A DNA stretch of 7,228 nucleotides from Candidatus Aenigmatarchaeota archaeon (GCA_016198635.1 JACQIF010000083.1:1-7228); one strand, 5' to 3'; positions 1 to 4,566 are shown, numbered from the stretch's first letter. Made by a program: numbers and translations. Notes: a model not told the origin generated them from the letters alone.

Positions 1-360
1 AGTGACACGCTGTGCGACAATCTCTAATGAGCCTCTATAGAGTTCTACACGACCTTCTAAAGAGATTTTAGCACCATCGACTATGTCTGAAACACCAATA
101 TTCTGTCTCACTAAATCGTTCTCAAAGAAGACTACCTTAATGGTCCCAGTTTCATCTACCAATTTGAAGAACATGTTCTCTCCTGAAACTGTCACACTGA
201 TAGCCGTCCCTGTCACAGAAACACTCATCCCCCTCATGTCATATGTTATACTACCCACTTCAACGTGCCGCGGCTCCTTTAGTGAGACACCGACAGCCAA
301 AAGGAAAAGCCCTATGAGCGAAAGACAGAGTGACACGTTGCGCAGATGGCGGTCATCCAC
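1..360 (-). CDS. Membrane-anchored OB-fold protein (3' end beyond window)
   Basis: Reading leftward from a GTG at 360, the frame stays open for 120 codons to the window edge, so the C-terminus is missing. Residues 9-26 (VSLCLSLIGLFLLAVGVS) form one hydrophobic helix. The rest is a run of beta strands with the OB-fold signature GTAISVTVSG, then FFKLVDETGTIKVVFF, then a DGAKISLEGRVELYRGSLEI strand pair, as in tRNA-anticodon/helicase-type OB folds. The start is fixed by a strong ribosome binding site (GAGGTGA at 373-367, six bases upstream) and an in-frame stop directly before the GTG. It overlaps the end of thpR by 8 bases, so the two are probably translated together. Archaeal proteins of this shape (one membrane helix plus an OB fold) are known but poorly characterised; nucleic-acid binding at the membrane is inferred, not shown. 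Confidence 0.8.
   Translation of the reverse strand, partial: MDDRHLRNVSLCLSLIGLFLLAVGVSLKEPRHVEVGSITYDMRGMSVSVTGTAISVTVSGENMFFKLVDETGTIKVVFFENDLVRQNIGVSDIVDGAKISLEGRVELYRGSLEIVAQRVT
189..198 (-). repeat. Dispersed 10-mer ARTGTGASAG, copy within the OB-fold gene
   Basis: Minus-strand AGTGTGACAG, an exact match to the dispersed word. An 8/10 match follows at 210-219. Confidence 0.6.
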
Positions 361-895
361 TTAATCTCACCTCATAGAGCTTTTGATAAACAGGCCCTTC
401 AGGCTTCAGGACGCTTTGGAAGAGGACTAACCGATCGACTGCCATTTCACCTAGTGTGACAGGATGTTTGAGAAGTTTCTCGAATGCAGGACGGTCACTT
501 ACACTCTTCACCCTTCCTATTGTCAGATGCGGTACCGCTTCACGTCCTTTAGAAGCGTAGTGTGACAGTGCGACATTTACCTGCTGAAGCATCTTTGCGA
601 AGGGTTCTTCTGGCTGTGTTCCAATCCAAAGTACGGACGGCCTCTCCTCGTTAGGGAACACACCAAGCCCCTGAAGCGAGATAGAAAAAGGTTTTATAGA
701 GCTTTTTAGACCATCGAGAACGTTTTTAATGCCTTCTATCTGTGTCTCACTGACGTTCGCGAAGAACTTAACGGTCCAGTGAAGATTCTGCGTCTTTACT
801 ATCTTCATCTTTACGTAACGCTCGGCCTCGTGTTGTAGCGTGACAGTGCGTTCTACAAGCTCGTCTGCAAGCGGGATTCCGACAAAGGCGCGCAT
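353..895 (-). CDS. thpR: RNA 2',3'-cyclic phosphodiesterase (2H / LigT family)
   Basis: A 180-residue member of the 2H phosphoesterase superfamily, close to the family's usual 175-190 residues. The two catalytic HxTx motifs are H39-W-T41-V and H123-L-T125-I, about 82 residues apart, facing each other in the bilobed fold. Family members open 2',3'-cyclic phosphates on RNA to 2'-phosphates and can join tRNA halves with a 2'-5' bond in vitro; the physiological role in archaea is unsettled. I chose the ATG at 895 because MRAFVGIPL is the typical LigT N-terminus. The frame stays open 21 codons further to 958, but that stretch is not family-like and would cover the divergent promoter. The gene ends in TGA at 355-353, overlapping the next gene by 8 bases. 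A TATA-like box lies at 934-927. Confidence 0.9.
   Translation of the reverse strand: MRAFVGIPLADELVERTVTLQHEAERYVKMKIVKTQNLHWTVKFFANVSETQIEGIKNVLDGLKSSIKPFSISLQGLGVFPNEERPSVLWIGTQPEEPFAKMLQQVNVALSHYASKGREAVPHLTIGRVKSVSDRPAFEKLLKHPVTLGEMAVDRLVLFQSVLKPEGPVYQKLYEVRLSG
367..373 (-). promoter_or_regulatory. Ribosome binding site GAGGTGA for the OB-fold gene
   Basis: On the minus strand GAGGTGA lies six bases before the GTG at 360-358, inside the last codons of thpR. It is complementary to the conserved archaeal 16S rRNA 3' end (AUCACCUC) and is what makes the GTG start convincing. Confidence 0.75.
453..462 (+). repeat. Dispersed 10-mer ARTGTGASAG, copy within thpR
   Basis: AGTGTGACAG, exact, on the strand opposite the gene. 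Confidence 0.6.
559..568 (+). repeat. Dispersed 10-mer ARTGTGASAG, second copy within thpR
   Basis: AGTGTGACAG, exact. AGCGTGACAG at 837-846 is a 9/10 match in the same gene. Confidence 0.6.
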
Positions 896-926
896 AACGT
901 GCGTAGAGCGGACCGAAAGATAAAGC

Positions 927-934
927 TTATATAA
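927..934. promoter_or_regulatory. Palindromic TATA box between divergent genes
   Basis: TTATATAA reads the same on both strands and sits between thpR (minus) and the winged-helix gene (plus). Leftward, an expected start about 25-27 bases away falls near 904, just before the thpR ATG. Rightward it falls near 957, upstream of the ATG at 986 but downstream of the alternative ATG at 950. Another AT-rich candidate, GTATATGG at 945-952, could also serve the rightward gene. Confidence 0.5.
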
Positions 935-985
935 CCACTGCGGTAGTATATGGAACATCGTTCCGTGACATATGAGAGTGTGACG

Positions 986-1294
986 ATGGCAATACGAGCG
1001 TACGACGAGGCGAAGGTGAAAAGGGTTATAGAGGCTCTTATAGCCTATCCCGACGGTTTATGGCTGCGGAAACTTGCGCAGGAGGCGAAAGTGCCCACGA
1101 CGACGCTTCATAGGTATCTGGAAGGCTTTTTGGCGCCTTTCGTGGAGAATGTGGGCGTGCGCAACGACGCCGGTCACTTTTTCGGCGTTCGCGTCGTCCG
1201 TTTGCGTCCAGGAGCCCTTAAACGCCTTCGCGAAGGCACGCCGCTCGCGCAGCTCCTGAAAACGAGTGAGATTGTCGACGGCGTTGACTCATAA
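986..1294 (+). CDS. Small winged helix-turn-helix DNA-binding protein
   Basis: A 102-residue protein whose core looks like an archaeal winged helix: an N-terminal helix (VKRVIEALIAYP), then GLWLRKLAQEAKVPTTTLHR (a helix-turn-helix with the recognition helix at PTTTLHRYLEGFL), then a beta wing ending in FFGVRVVRLRPG. The DGLWLRKLA turn resembles other archaeal 'EGLWIREIA' regulators. It is probably a transcriptional regulator or chromatin protein; the target is unknown. The frame extends to an ATG at 950. I prefer ATG 986 because the conserved part begins just after it, 950 lies within the promoter zone, and GTGA precedes 986. It stands immediately left of the repeat-rich 1295-1980 region, which makes a link to those sites possible but unproven. 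Confidence 0.7.
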   Translation: MAIRAYDEAKVKRVIEALIAYPDGLWLRKLAQEAKVPTTTLHRYLEGFLAPFVENVGVRNDAGHFFGVRVVRLRPGALKRLREGTPLAQLLKTSEIVDGVDS

Positions 1295-1305
1295 TCTCAC
1301 ATTCG

Positions 1306-1310
1306 TTTTT
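1306..1310 (+). terminator. Possible T-tract terminator after the winged-helix gene
   Basis: Five consecutive T begin 11 bases after the stop codon at 1294. Archaeal RNA polymerase can terminate on short T tracts, but this one is short, so the call is weak. Confidence 0.25.
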
Positions 1311-1463
1311 GGCACTAACTCACTAAAAATTTGTTAAGCTTCTACGCTCACATTTCAATTTACCCTCTCGGTGTACTCGTTTTCACTACATCCGCGCTTG
1401 TTTGTTCCGTACTCACAACTTTAAACTCTCACATTCCGGGAGACTTCCTCACAAAAGACAAAC

Positions 1464-1486
1464 GGAACGGTGTACAACACCGTTTC
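1464..1486. repeat. Inverted repeat able to form a hairpin
   Basis: AACGGTGT (1466-1473) and ACACCGTT (1477-1484) are perfect 8-base arms around ACA. A G-T wobble and a further G-C pair extend the stem to ten. No T run follows, so it is more likely a protein site or DNA structure than a terminator. Confidence 0.6.
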
Positions 1487-1520
1487 GATATGCTAGAACA
1501 TGGAGATTTCCGCTCCGTAT

Positions 1521-1540
1521 ACTCTCACATTTGTGAGAGT
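1521..1540. repeat. 20-bp near-perfect palindrome built from two ACTCTCACA arms
   Basis: ACTCTCACA and TGTGAGAGT are perfect 9-base arms with a TT centre. Each arm is a copy of the word clustered in this region, so this is the only place where two copies face each other. The geometry fits a dimeric DNA-binding protein. Confidence 0.75.
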
Positions 1541-1805
1541 TATGCACGAATGCAATACATGGAACACCTTTCCACAGTCTTTTGATATGGAGAAATATGC
1601 TCACATACGGTTCTTTGGGCATGGTTCAACGCAAACTGCAGCGAAAACCTCACATTCGGTTTCGTAGCGTCTCCACAACATATCGTTATGTTTAACCTCA
1701 CATTGCAAAAATCATCGTTTCAAGCATAAGACGCGATAGTTCATGAAAACACGATTAACCGTGTCAAGTATGCCAACCTTCATAGCACCCCCTTGCTTCC
1801 GCTGA

Positions 1806-1872
1806 CGGTGAATGTTTTGTGAACCATTCGTGAATAGAACGTGAACAAAACGTGAGTTCATGCGTGAACGGC
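1806..1872 (+). repeat. Forward block of 11-bp phased GTGAAY repeats (six units)
   Basis: GTGA starts at 1808, 1819, 1830, 1841 and 1852, exactly 11 bases apart, with a sixth at 1864 (12 bases on). Units read GGTGAAT, TGTGAAC, CGTGAAT, CGTGAAC, CGTGAGT and CGTGAAC, so the consensus is CGTGAAY. One unit per helical turn puts every site on the same face of the DNA. Confidence 0.85.
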
Positions 1873-1879
1873 GTTCATA

Positions 1880-1918
1880 TTCACGTGATATTCACATAGT
1901 ATTCACGTTGCGTTCATA
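1880..1918 (-). repeat. Reverse block 1 of 11-bp phased TTCACR repeats (four units)
   Basis: TTCA starts at 1880, 1891, 1902 and 1913, again exactly 11 bases apart: TTCACG, TTCACA, TTCACG, then the degenerate TTCATA. This is the reverse complement of the forward block's unit, so the blocks converge near 1872-1880. Confidence 0.85.
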
Positions 1919-1982
1919 CCGTAACGTTTAAGTACAGGAGCATTCACATAGTATTCACGTTTACTACACGTGATATTCACAT
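1882..1982. repeat. Long direct repeats linking the two reverse blocks
   Basis: ATTCACATAGTATTCACGTT occurs perfectly at 1890-1909 and 1942-1961 (offset 52). CACGTGATATTCACAT occurs at 1882-1897 and 1967-1982 (offset 85). The identity extends beyond the TTCACR cores into the spacers, implying recent block duplication or selection on the spacers. CACGTG is also a perfect 6-bp palindrome in both copies. Confidence 0.8.
1943..1981 (-). repeat. Reverse block 2 of 11-bp phased repeats, ending on the start codon
   Basis: Units start at 1943 (TTCACA), 1954 (TTCACG), 1965 (TACACG, one mismatch) and 1976 (TTCACA), spaced by 11. The last unit's final A is the A of the ATG at 1981. Block 1 to block 2 (1913 to 1943) is 30 bases, not a multiple of 11. 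Binding here should affect transcription or translation start of the downstream ATPase gene, which suggests autoregulation. Confidence 0.85.
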
Positions 1983-3069
1983 GATCGAAGCTTACGAGAA
2001 GAGCACTGACCAATGGCTCCAGAAGCAGGGCTGGAAAGAGAATCCGTTCACGCTTAAGATACTGCCCAGCGCGTTCGTGGGCTATCAGGACCAAGTTAAG
2101 CGCCTGACGCGCCACATACGCGAAGGGCACAAGTTCGCTTTGGTCATAGGGGCCACCGGTTCCGGCAAAACGACGCTCCTATCGCTTTTTAAGGATGAGC
2201 TGGCGAAGGACCATGACGTCATTTACGCGCCGAAGCCGCCTAAACCAGAAGAGCTCGTTATGCTTGTTACAGAACGTTACCCACAGTCCATCATTCACAG
2301 GCTTATTGGCAAGCGCGTGAATATTCACGGCCTTGCTGGCTACGTGAATAATAAGGCTAAACGAAACCTGGTTGTGCTCATAGACGAAGGCCACGAGGCT
2401 GACACAGAAGCGTTAGAATGGCTCCGTAGTGTGACAGATCAGTGTGACAGAATGCAACTCGTGCTGGCTGGATTGCCGACACTGGACGAATTACTGCGAC
2501 GCAACCTTGAAACCCTTCGTAGTCGTGTCACAACCAGGGTAGAGCTTGTCGCACTAAACGAGAGCGACGTTAACGAATTAGTGAGACGCAGGATAGAGGG
2601 ACAAGGAGGCAGCGGGATAAAGCCTTTCACCGAAGAGGTAGTTCAGGGAATATACAAACGCTCTGGCGGCTTCCCGCGCGAGGTACTCAAGCTTTGTGAT
2701 GCATTAGTCCAGACAGCGATGGAGAACGAGACTAATAAGATAAGTTCGTTGGGCTCTGCAGGAGGCCCCGCACCAAATGTGAGTGTTCAGCGCGAGCAAC
2801 AGGCGCCGGCAAAGGACTTCATGCGCGACCTGCCGTATAAACAGAGAAAGATCGTGACAGCAATGTCACAGGAAGACAACATGTACCCTTCCGAAATAGC
2901 CGAGCGGATGGGGTTGGACAAGTACAAGTCCAAGCAGCACGCGGTGCGGTCTGTTAACAATATCCTGCAACGGCTCGCTGCGGATGGACTCGTGGAGCGC
3001 GTGCCGCGCGGGAAAGGTTATGTCTACAGCCTCGTGCCAAGCATCAAGAACGCCCTGATACAAGGGTAG
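1981..3069 (+). CDS. Cdc6-related AAA+ ATPase with C-terminal winged helix
   Basis: A 362-residue protein. The N-terminal lead-in WKENPFTLKILPSAFVGYQDQ is typical of Orc1/Cdc6- and ExeA/TniB-like AAA+ proteins. Walker A is G57-ATGSGKT64, Walker B VVLIDEGHE with D135-E136, a strand LVLAGLP with the sensor-1 region near 160-166, conserved arginines at 182 and 186, and sensor 2 in GGFPR233. After a Gly/Pro/Gln-rich linker (about 255-280) comes a winged helix (about 284-355; PSEIAERMGL, then VERVPRGKGYVYSL), the DNA-binding domain expected of initiators. No better start lies upstream: the frame is closed at 1897 and has no ATG. With no ribosome binding site, it may start leaderless or with a short leader. 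Phased repeats touch its start codon and recur 3' of it, so it is the obvious candidate to bind them. Replication initiator is favoured; a transposition-type or partition ATPase is possible. Confidence 0.75.
   Translation: MIEAYEKSTDQWLQKQGWKENPFTLKILPSAFVGYQDQVKRLTRHIREGHKFALVIGATGSGKTTLLSLFKDELAKDHDVIYAPKPPKPEELVMLVTERYPQSIIHRLIGKRVNIHGLAGYVNNKAKRNLVVLIDEGHEADTEALEWLRSVTDQCDRMQLVLAGLPTLDELLRRNLETLRSRVTTRVELVALNESDVNELVRRRIEGQGGSGIKPFTEEVVQGIYKRSGGFPREVLKLCDALVQTAMENETNKISSLGSAGGPAPNVSVQREQQAPAKDFMRDLPYKQRKIVTAMSQEDNMYPSEIAERMGLDKYKSKQHAVRSVNNILQRLAADGLVERVPRGKGYVYSLVPSIKNALIQG
2316..2329. repeat. Intragenic palindrome made of two head-to-head iteron cores
   Basis: CGTGAATATTCACG is a perfect 14-bp palindrome inside the ATPase gene, equal to GTGAAT joined to ATTCAC. 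Further copies lie nearby: TTCACA at 2294, GTGAAT at 2344, and TTCACG at 2047. They are not spaced by 11. Confidence 0.55.
2428..2450 (+). repeat. Tandem pair of the dispersed 10-mer in the ATPase gene
   Basis: AGTGTGACAG occurs at 2428-2437 and again at 2441-2450, an offset of 13 bases. The copies fall in different reading frames (encoding SVTDQ and then QCDR), so the duplication is of the DNA word, not of a peptide. Confidence 0.7.
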
Positions 3070-3083
3070 CGTGAGACAGAGAC

Positions 3084-3093
3084 AATGTGAGAG
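3084..3093 (+). repeat. Dispersed 10-mer ARTGTGASAG downstream of the ATPase gene
   Basis: AATGTGAGAG, exact, 14 bases after the ATPase stop codon, with a weaker copy (AGCGTGAGAC) overlapping that stop at 3068. Confidence 0.6.
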
Positions 3094-3110
3094 TTCGCAG
3101 GCGCCGCGGA

Positions 3111-3135
3111 CACTGTAATATAACACTGTTATATA
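3111..3135. repeat. AT-rich direct and inverted repeat with TATA-like sequence
   Basis: CACTGTAATATA (3111-3122) and CACTGTTATATA (3124-3135) are direct repeats with one mismatch. Overlapping them, ATATAACA-C-TGTTATAT (3118-3134) is a perfect 8-base-arm palindrome. It could be a promoter or operator, or an easily melted spot beside the repeats that follow. Confidence 0.6.
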
Positions 3136-3158
3136 CTGCTCATACAATCTGTGAATAT

Positions 3159-3177
3159 CTTCGAACTGGGTTCGAAG
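3159..3177. repeat. Inverted repeat CTTCGAAC-TGG-GTTCGAAG
   Basis: Perfect 8-base arms around TGG; each arm also contains the self-complementary TTCGAA. It lies between the AT-rich repeat and the 3' iteron array and fits an operator or a small hairpin. Confidence 0.65.
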
Positions 3178-3180
3178 TAC

Positions 3181-3223
3181 TTCACATGTATTCGTGTGAA
3201 TACCTTGTGAATAGGACGTGAAC
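3181..3223 (+). repeat. Second site of 11-bp phased GTGAAY repeats
   Basis: GTGAAT at 3196 and 3207 and GTGAAC at 3218 are spaced by exactly 11, the same unit and phase as 1806-1872. TTCACA at 3181 faces them, and GTATTC-GTGT-GAATAC (3188-3203) makes a short inverted repeat. One isolated GTGAAT lies at 3151. The array ends about 10 bases before the TATA-like box of the next gene. Confidence 0.8.
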
Positions 3224-3230
3224 CCTCACA

Positions 3231-3237
3231 TTTTAAT
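3231..3237 (+). promoter_or_regulatory. TATA-like box for the UPF0200 gene
   Basis: TTTTAAT is centred 25 bases before the ATG at 3259, the usual archaeal TATA-to-start distance, so the transcript may be leaderless. CCCTCACATT (3223-3232), a 9/10 match to the dispersed word, overlaps its left edge. Confidence 0.5.
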
Positions 3238-3258
3238 CAGAGCCTGCAATAATGTACC

Positions 3259-3816
3259 ATGATAATCGTAATCGTAGGCATGCCGTGCGCCGGCAAGACG
3301 ACGGCCCTGTCGGTCTGCAAGGAACTTGGTGCGCGTGCAGTTGCATCCGGCGACATCGTGCGTGACGAAATCGCCGTCCGCGGCCTTCCATACAACGAAC
3401 GCACCGATCGTGAAGTCGCAGGCATCTTCCACGAAGCCGGTGGCGAACGCGTGCTCGTTGAACGCGTCCTTGAACGCGCAGGCGGGAATCCGAAAAAGGA
3501 TCTCATAGTGATAGACGGCCTGCGTTCAGCGGTGCAGCTCAAGGAGCTGAAGCGCATGACAGGGGTAAAACCTGTTGTAATCGCAATAGAAGCCTCCTTT
3601 GAACAGCGCCTCAAACGATGCGTACGCCGCCACCGCTTCGCTCACGAGGACAAAGCCTATTTAACCTCGCGCGACAAGGTCGAGGGGCAGCGCGGACTGG
3701 CCGAACTGTTGGCAAAAGCCGATTACAAGTTCGATACGGAGGGAATGAACGAGGTTACGTTCAAACGCGAGTTCAAGGCATTTGTGGAAAAGATGGTTTT
3801 GAAGGGGAAAATGTGA
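3259..3816 (+). CDS. UPF0200 P-loop nucleotide kinase-like protein
   Basis: A 185-residue P-loop kinase-fold protein of the archaeal UPF0200 type, related to dephospho-CoA and adenylate kinases. Walker A is G7-MPCAGKT14. Family marks follow: SGDIVRDE (30-37), where the family has GDxIREE, then LIVIDGLRS (82-90, D86 as Walker B), a basic lid-like stretch RLKRCVRRHR, and RDKVEGQRGLAELLAKADY near the end. The family is widespread in archaea and its substrate is not established, so I give no enzyme name. The MIIVIVGMP start begins the first beta strand directly and sits 25 bases after a TATA-like box. It ends in TGA four bases before DUF92, so the two are co-transcribed. Its control region contains the same phased repeats as the ATPase gene, suggesting shared control. 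Confidence 0.8.
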   Translation: MIIVIVGMPCAGKTTALSVCKELGARAVASGDIVRDEIAVRGLPYNERTDREVAGIFHEAGGERVLVERVLERAGGNPKKDLIVIDGLRSAVQLKELKRMTGVKPVVIAIEASFEQRLKRCVRRHRFAHEDKAYLTSRDKVEGQRGLAELLAKADYKFDTEGMNEVTFKREFKAFVEKMVLKGKM

Positions 3817-3819
3817 GAG
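3810..3819 (+). repeat. Dispersed 10-mer ARTGTGASAG at the UPF0200/DUF92 junction
   Basis: AATGTGAGAG, exact. It contains the stop codon TGA of the kinase gene and ends one base before the DUF92 ATG, so its GTGA sits where a weak ribosome binding site would be. Confidence 0.6.
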
Positions 3820-3820
3820 T

Positions 3821-4543
3821 ATGACAACGCTGGTGAACATAGTTCTGGCGTGCGGCGTGCTTTCAGCTGTAATATATGCGTCCCGCCTCCTGACGTTCCG
3901 CGGCACCTTCGGCGCGTTCATAATAGCGGTCTTCATATGGTCGACGCGCGGCGTCTCATGGCTTCTGGTCCTGCTGCTGTTTTTCGTAGTCGGCTCTGTG
4001 GGAACGAAGTGGAAGTACAAGCACAAGGAGCGCGCCGGCACCGCAGAGGCGCGCAAAGGCCGCCGTTCCATAGAAAACGTTTTGGGCAGCTCGTACGCAC
4101 CGCTGCTTTTCGTGGTCTTCTCGTCGCCTGTCGGTTTCCTTGCATCAGTCGCAGGCGCGATGGCCGACAACCTTGCGAGCGAGCTGGGCGTTCTTTCGCC
4201 TAATGTGAGACTTATAACGACGCTGCGCCGCGTGCCGCGCGGAACCGATGGAGGCGTCTCCTTATGGGGCCTGTTCGTGTCGTTCGTCGCGGCAGGCGTC
4301 ATCGCGGCCGTTTCGCCGTTGATGGGCATAACTGACGCAGCAACAGTAGCCATTATCTGGCTCTCCGGTTTCGCAGGCTCCCTCTTTGATTCCGTTCTTG
4401 GCGCTACGCTGGAACGTCGCGGAACAATAGGGAAGACAGAAGTCAACATTGCGGCGACGCTCTTCAGCGGGTTGCTCGCGCTGGCGCTCGTACAAGCGGA
4501 CGTCGCAGTTGCGTTGGCGGCTTACCTACCCTTTAAATATTAG
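3821..4543 (+). CDS. DUF92 / TIGR00297 family integral membrane protein
   Basis: A 240-residue hydrophobic protein with about six or seven membrane helices (near 5-22, 27-45, 46-62, 90-115, 147-170, 172-195, 215-235). DUF92 signatures are clear: MADNLASELGVLS with its acidic residue pair (about 112-125), LITTLRRVPRGTDGGVSLWG, and GFAGSLFDSVLGATLERRG in the late helix. A plant/cyanobacterial relative, VTE6, acts as a phytyl-phosphate kinase, so a prenyl- or lipid-phosphate kinase role is conceivable, but archaeal members are uncharacterised. The ATG is four bases after the kinase stop, with GTGA just upstream. A TATA box for the following gene lies within its last codons. The sequence is GC-rich, about 60% or more in the rows I counted. 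Confidence 0.85.
   Translation: MTTLVNIVLACGVLSAVIYASRLLTFRGTFGAFIIAVFIWSTRGVSWLLVLLLFFVVGSVGTKWKYKHKERAGTAEARKGRRSIENVLGSSYAPLLFVVFSSPVGFLASVAGAMADNLASELGVLSPNVRLITTLRRVPRGTDGGVSLWGLFVSFVAAGVIAAVSPLMGITDAATVAIIWLSGFAGSLFDSVLGATLERRGTIGKTEVNIAATLFSGLLALALVQADVAVALAAYLPFKY
4532..4539 (+). promoter_or_regulatory. TATA box (TTTAAATA) for the PRC-barrel gene
   Basis: TTTAAATA, a consensus archaeal TATA element, lies in the last codons of the DUF92 gene. A start about 26 bases on would fall near 4562, leaving a leader of about 17 bases that contains the ribosome binding site. Confidence 0.6.
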
Positions 4544-4566
4544 ATGCGCGTACATACGCACGACAA

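Larger units (their letters stand above)
1295..1705 (-). repeat. Cluster of CTCACAT(T) words, all in one orientation
   Basis: On the plus strand CTCACA starts at 1296, 1347, 1412, 1428, 1448, 1524, 1600, 1649 and 1697. Seven of the nine continue to CTCACAT (the exceptions are 1412 and 1448), and six of those to CTCACATT (all but 1600). Read on the minus strand this is AATGTGAG, the core of the dispersed ARTGTGASAG word. Only one copy has an inverted partner (TGTGAG at 1532). Spacings are irregular (16-76 bases), unlike the phased repeats further right. Confidence 0.75.
1295..1980. other. Gene-free, repeat-rich region; candidate origin or segregation site
   Basis: This 686-bp stretch has no credible gene. 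It holds, left to right: a same-orientation cluster of CTCACA words (1296-1702), a hairpin (1464-1486), a 20-bp palindrome (1521-1540), a smaller inverted repeat AACATA-TCGT-TATGTT (1677-1692), a plain stretch from about 1705 to 1800, and then three blocks of 11-bp phased repeats (1806-1981) running into the start codon of a Cdc6-related ATPase. Archaeal replication origins commonly lie directly beside an orc1/cdc6 gene with repeated initiator sites, so an origin is a reasonable inference. No classic origin recognition box with a G-run is visible, and an operator or centromere-like role is equally compatible with the sequence. Confidence 0.5.

Noticed and set aside
83..364. A 93-codon plus-strand frame at the left end
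   Set aside because: Antisense to the OB-fold gene, which has a ribosome binding site, a membrane helix and OB-fold strands.
950..985. Upstream ATG giving the winged-helix protein 12 extra residues
   Set aside because: It lies in the divergent promoter, upstream of the expected transcription start, and adds residues unlike the family.
1331..1585. An 84-codon open frame starting with TTG in the repeat-rich gap
   Set aside because: No ribosome binding site, no recognisable fold, and its repeated 'SHI' peptides are just the CTCACATT words read in frame. It is best explained as non-coding.
1806..1981. CRISPR array or leader
   Set aside because: The unit is 11 bp with a 6-7 bp core and no unique spacers of 25-40 bases; no cas genes are nearby.
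3159..3177. tRNA T-arm (GGTTCGAA) of a tRNA gene or attachment site
   Set aside because: No D-arm, anticodon arm or acceptor stem can be drawn around it and no integrase is present. It is a simple palindrome.
1..4211. Strand-biased GTGACA/GTGAGA words pointing away from the putative origin (KOPS/Chi-like)
   Set aside because: I counted orientation left of the region: GTGACA occurs on both strands in 1-960 with no consistent bias, so a polarity switch is not supported in this window.
3661..4449. A 262-codon minus-strand frame opposite the kinase and DUF92 genes
   Set aside because: Ser/Thr/Arg-rich composition typical of the antisense of GC-rich coding sequence. The plus-strand DUF92 and UPF0200 proteins have clear family motifs.
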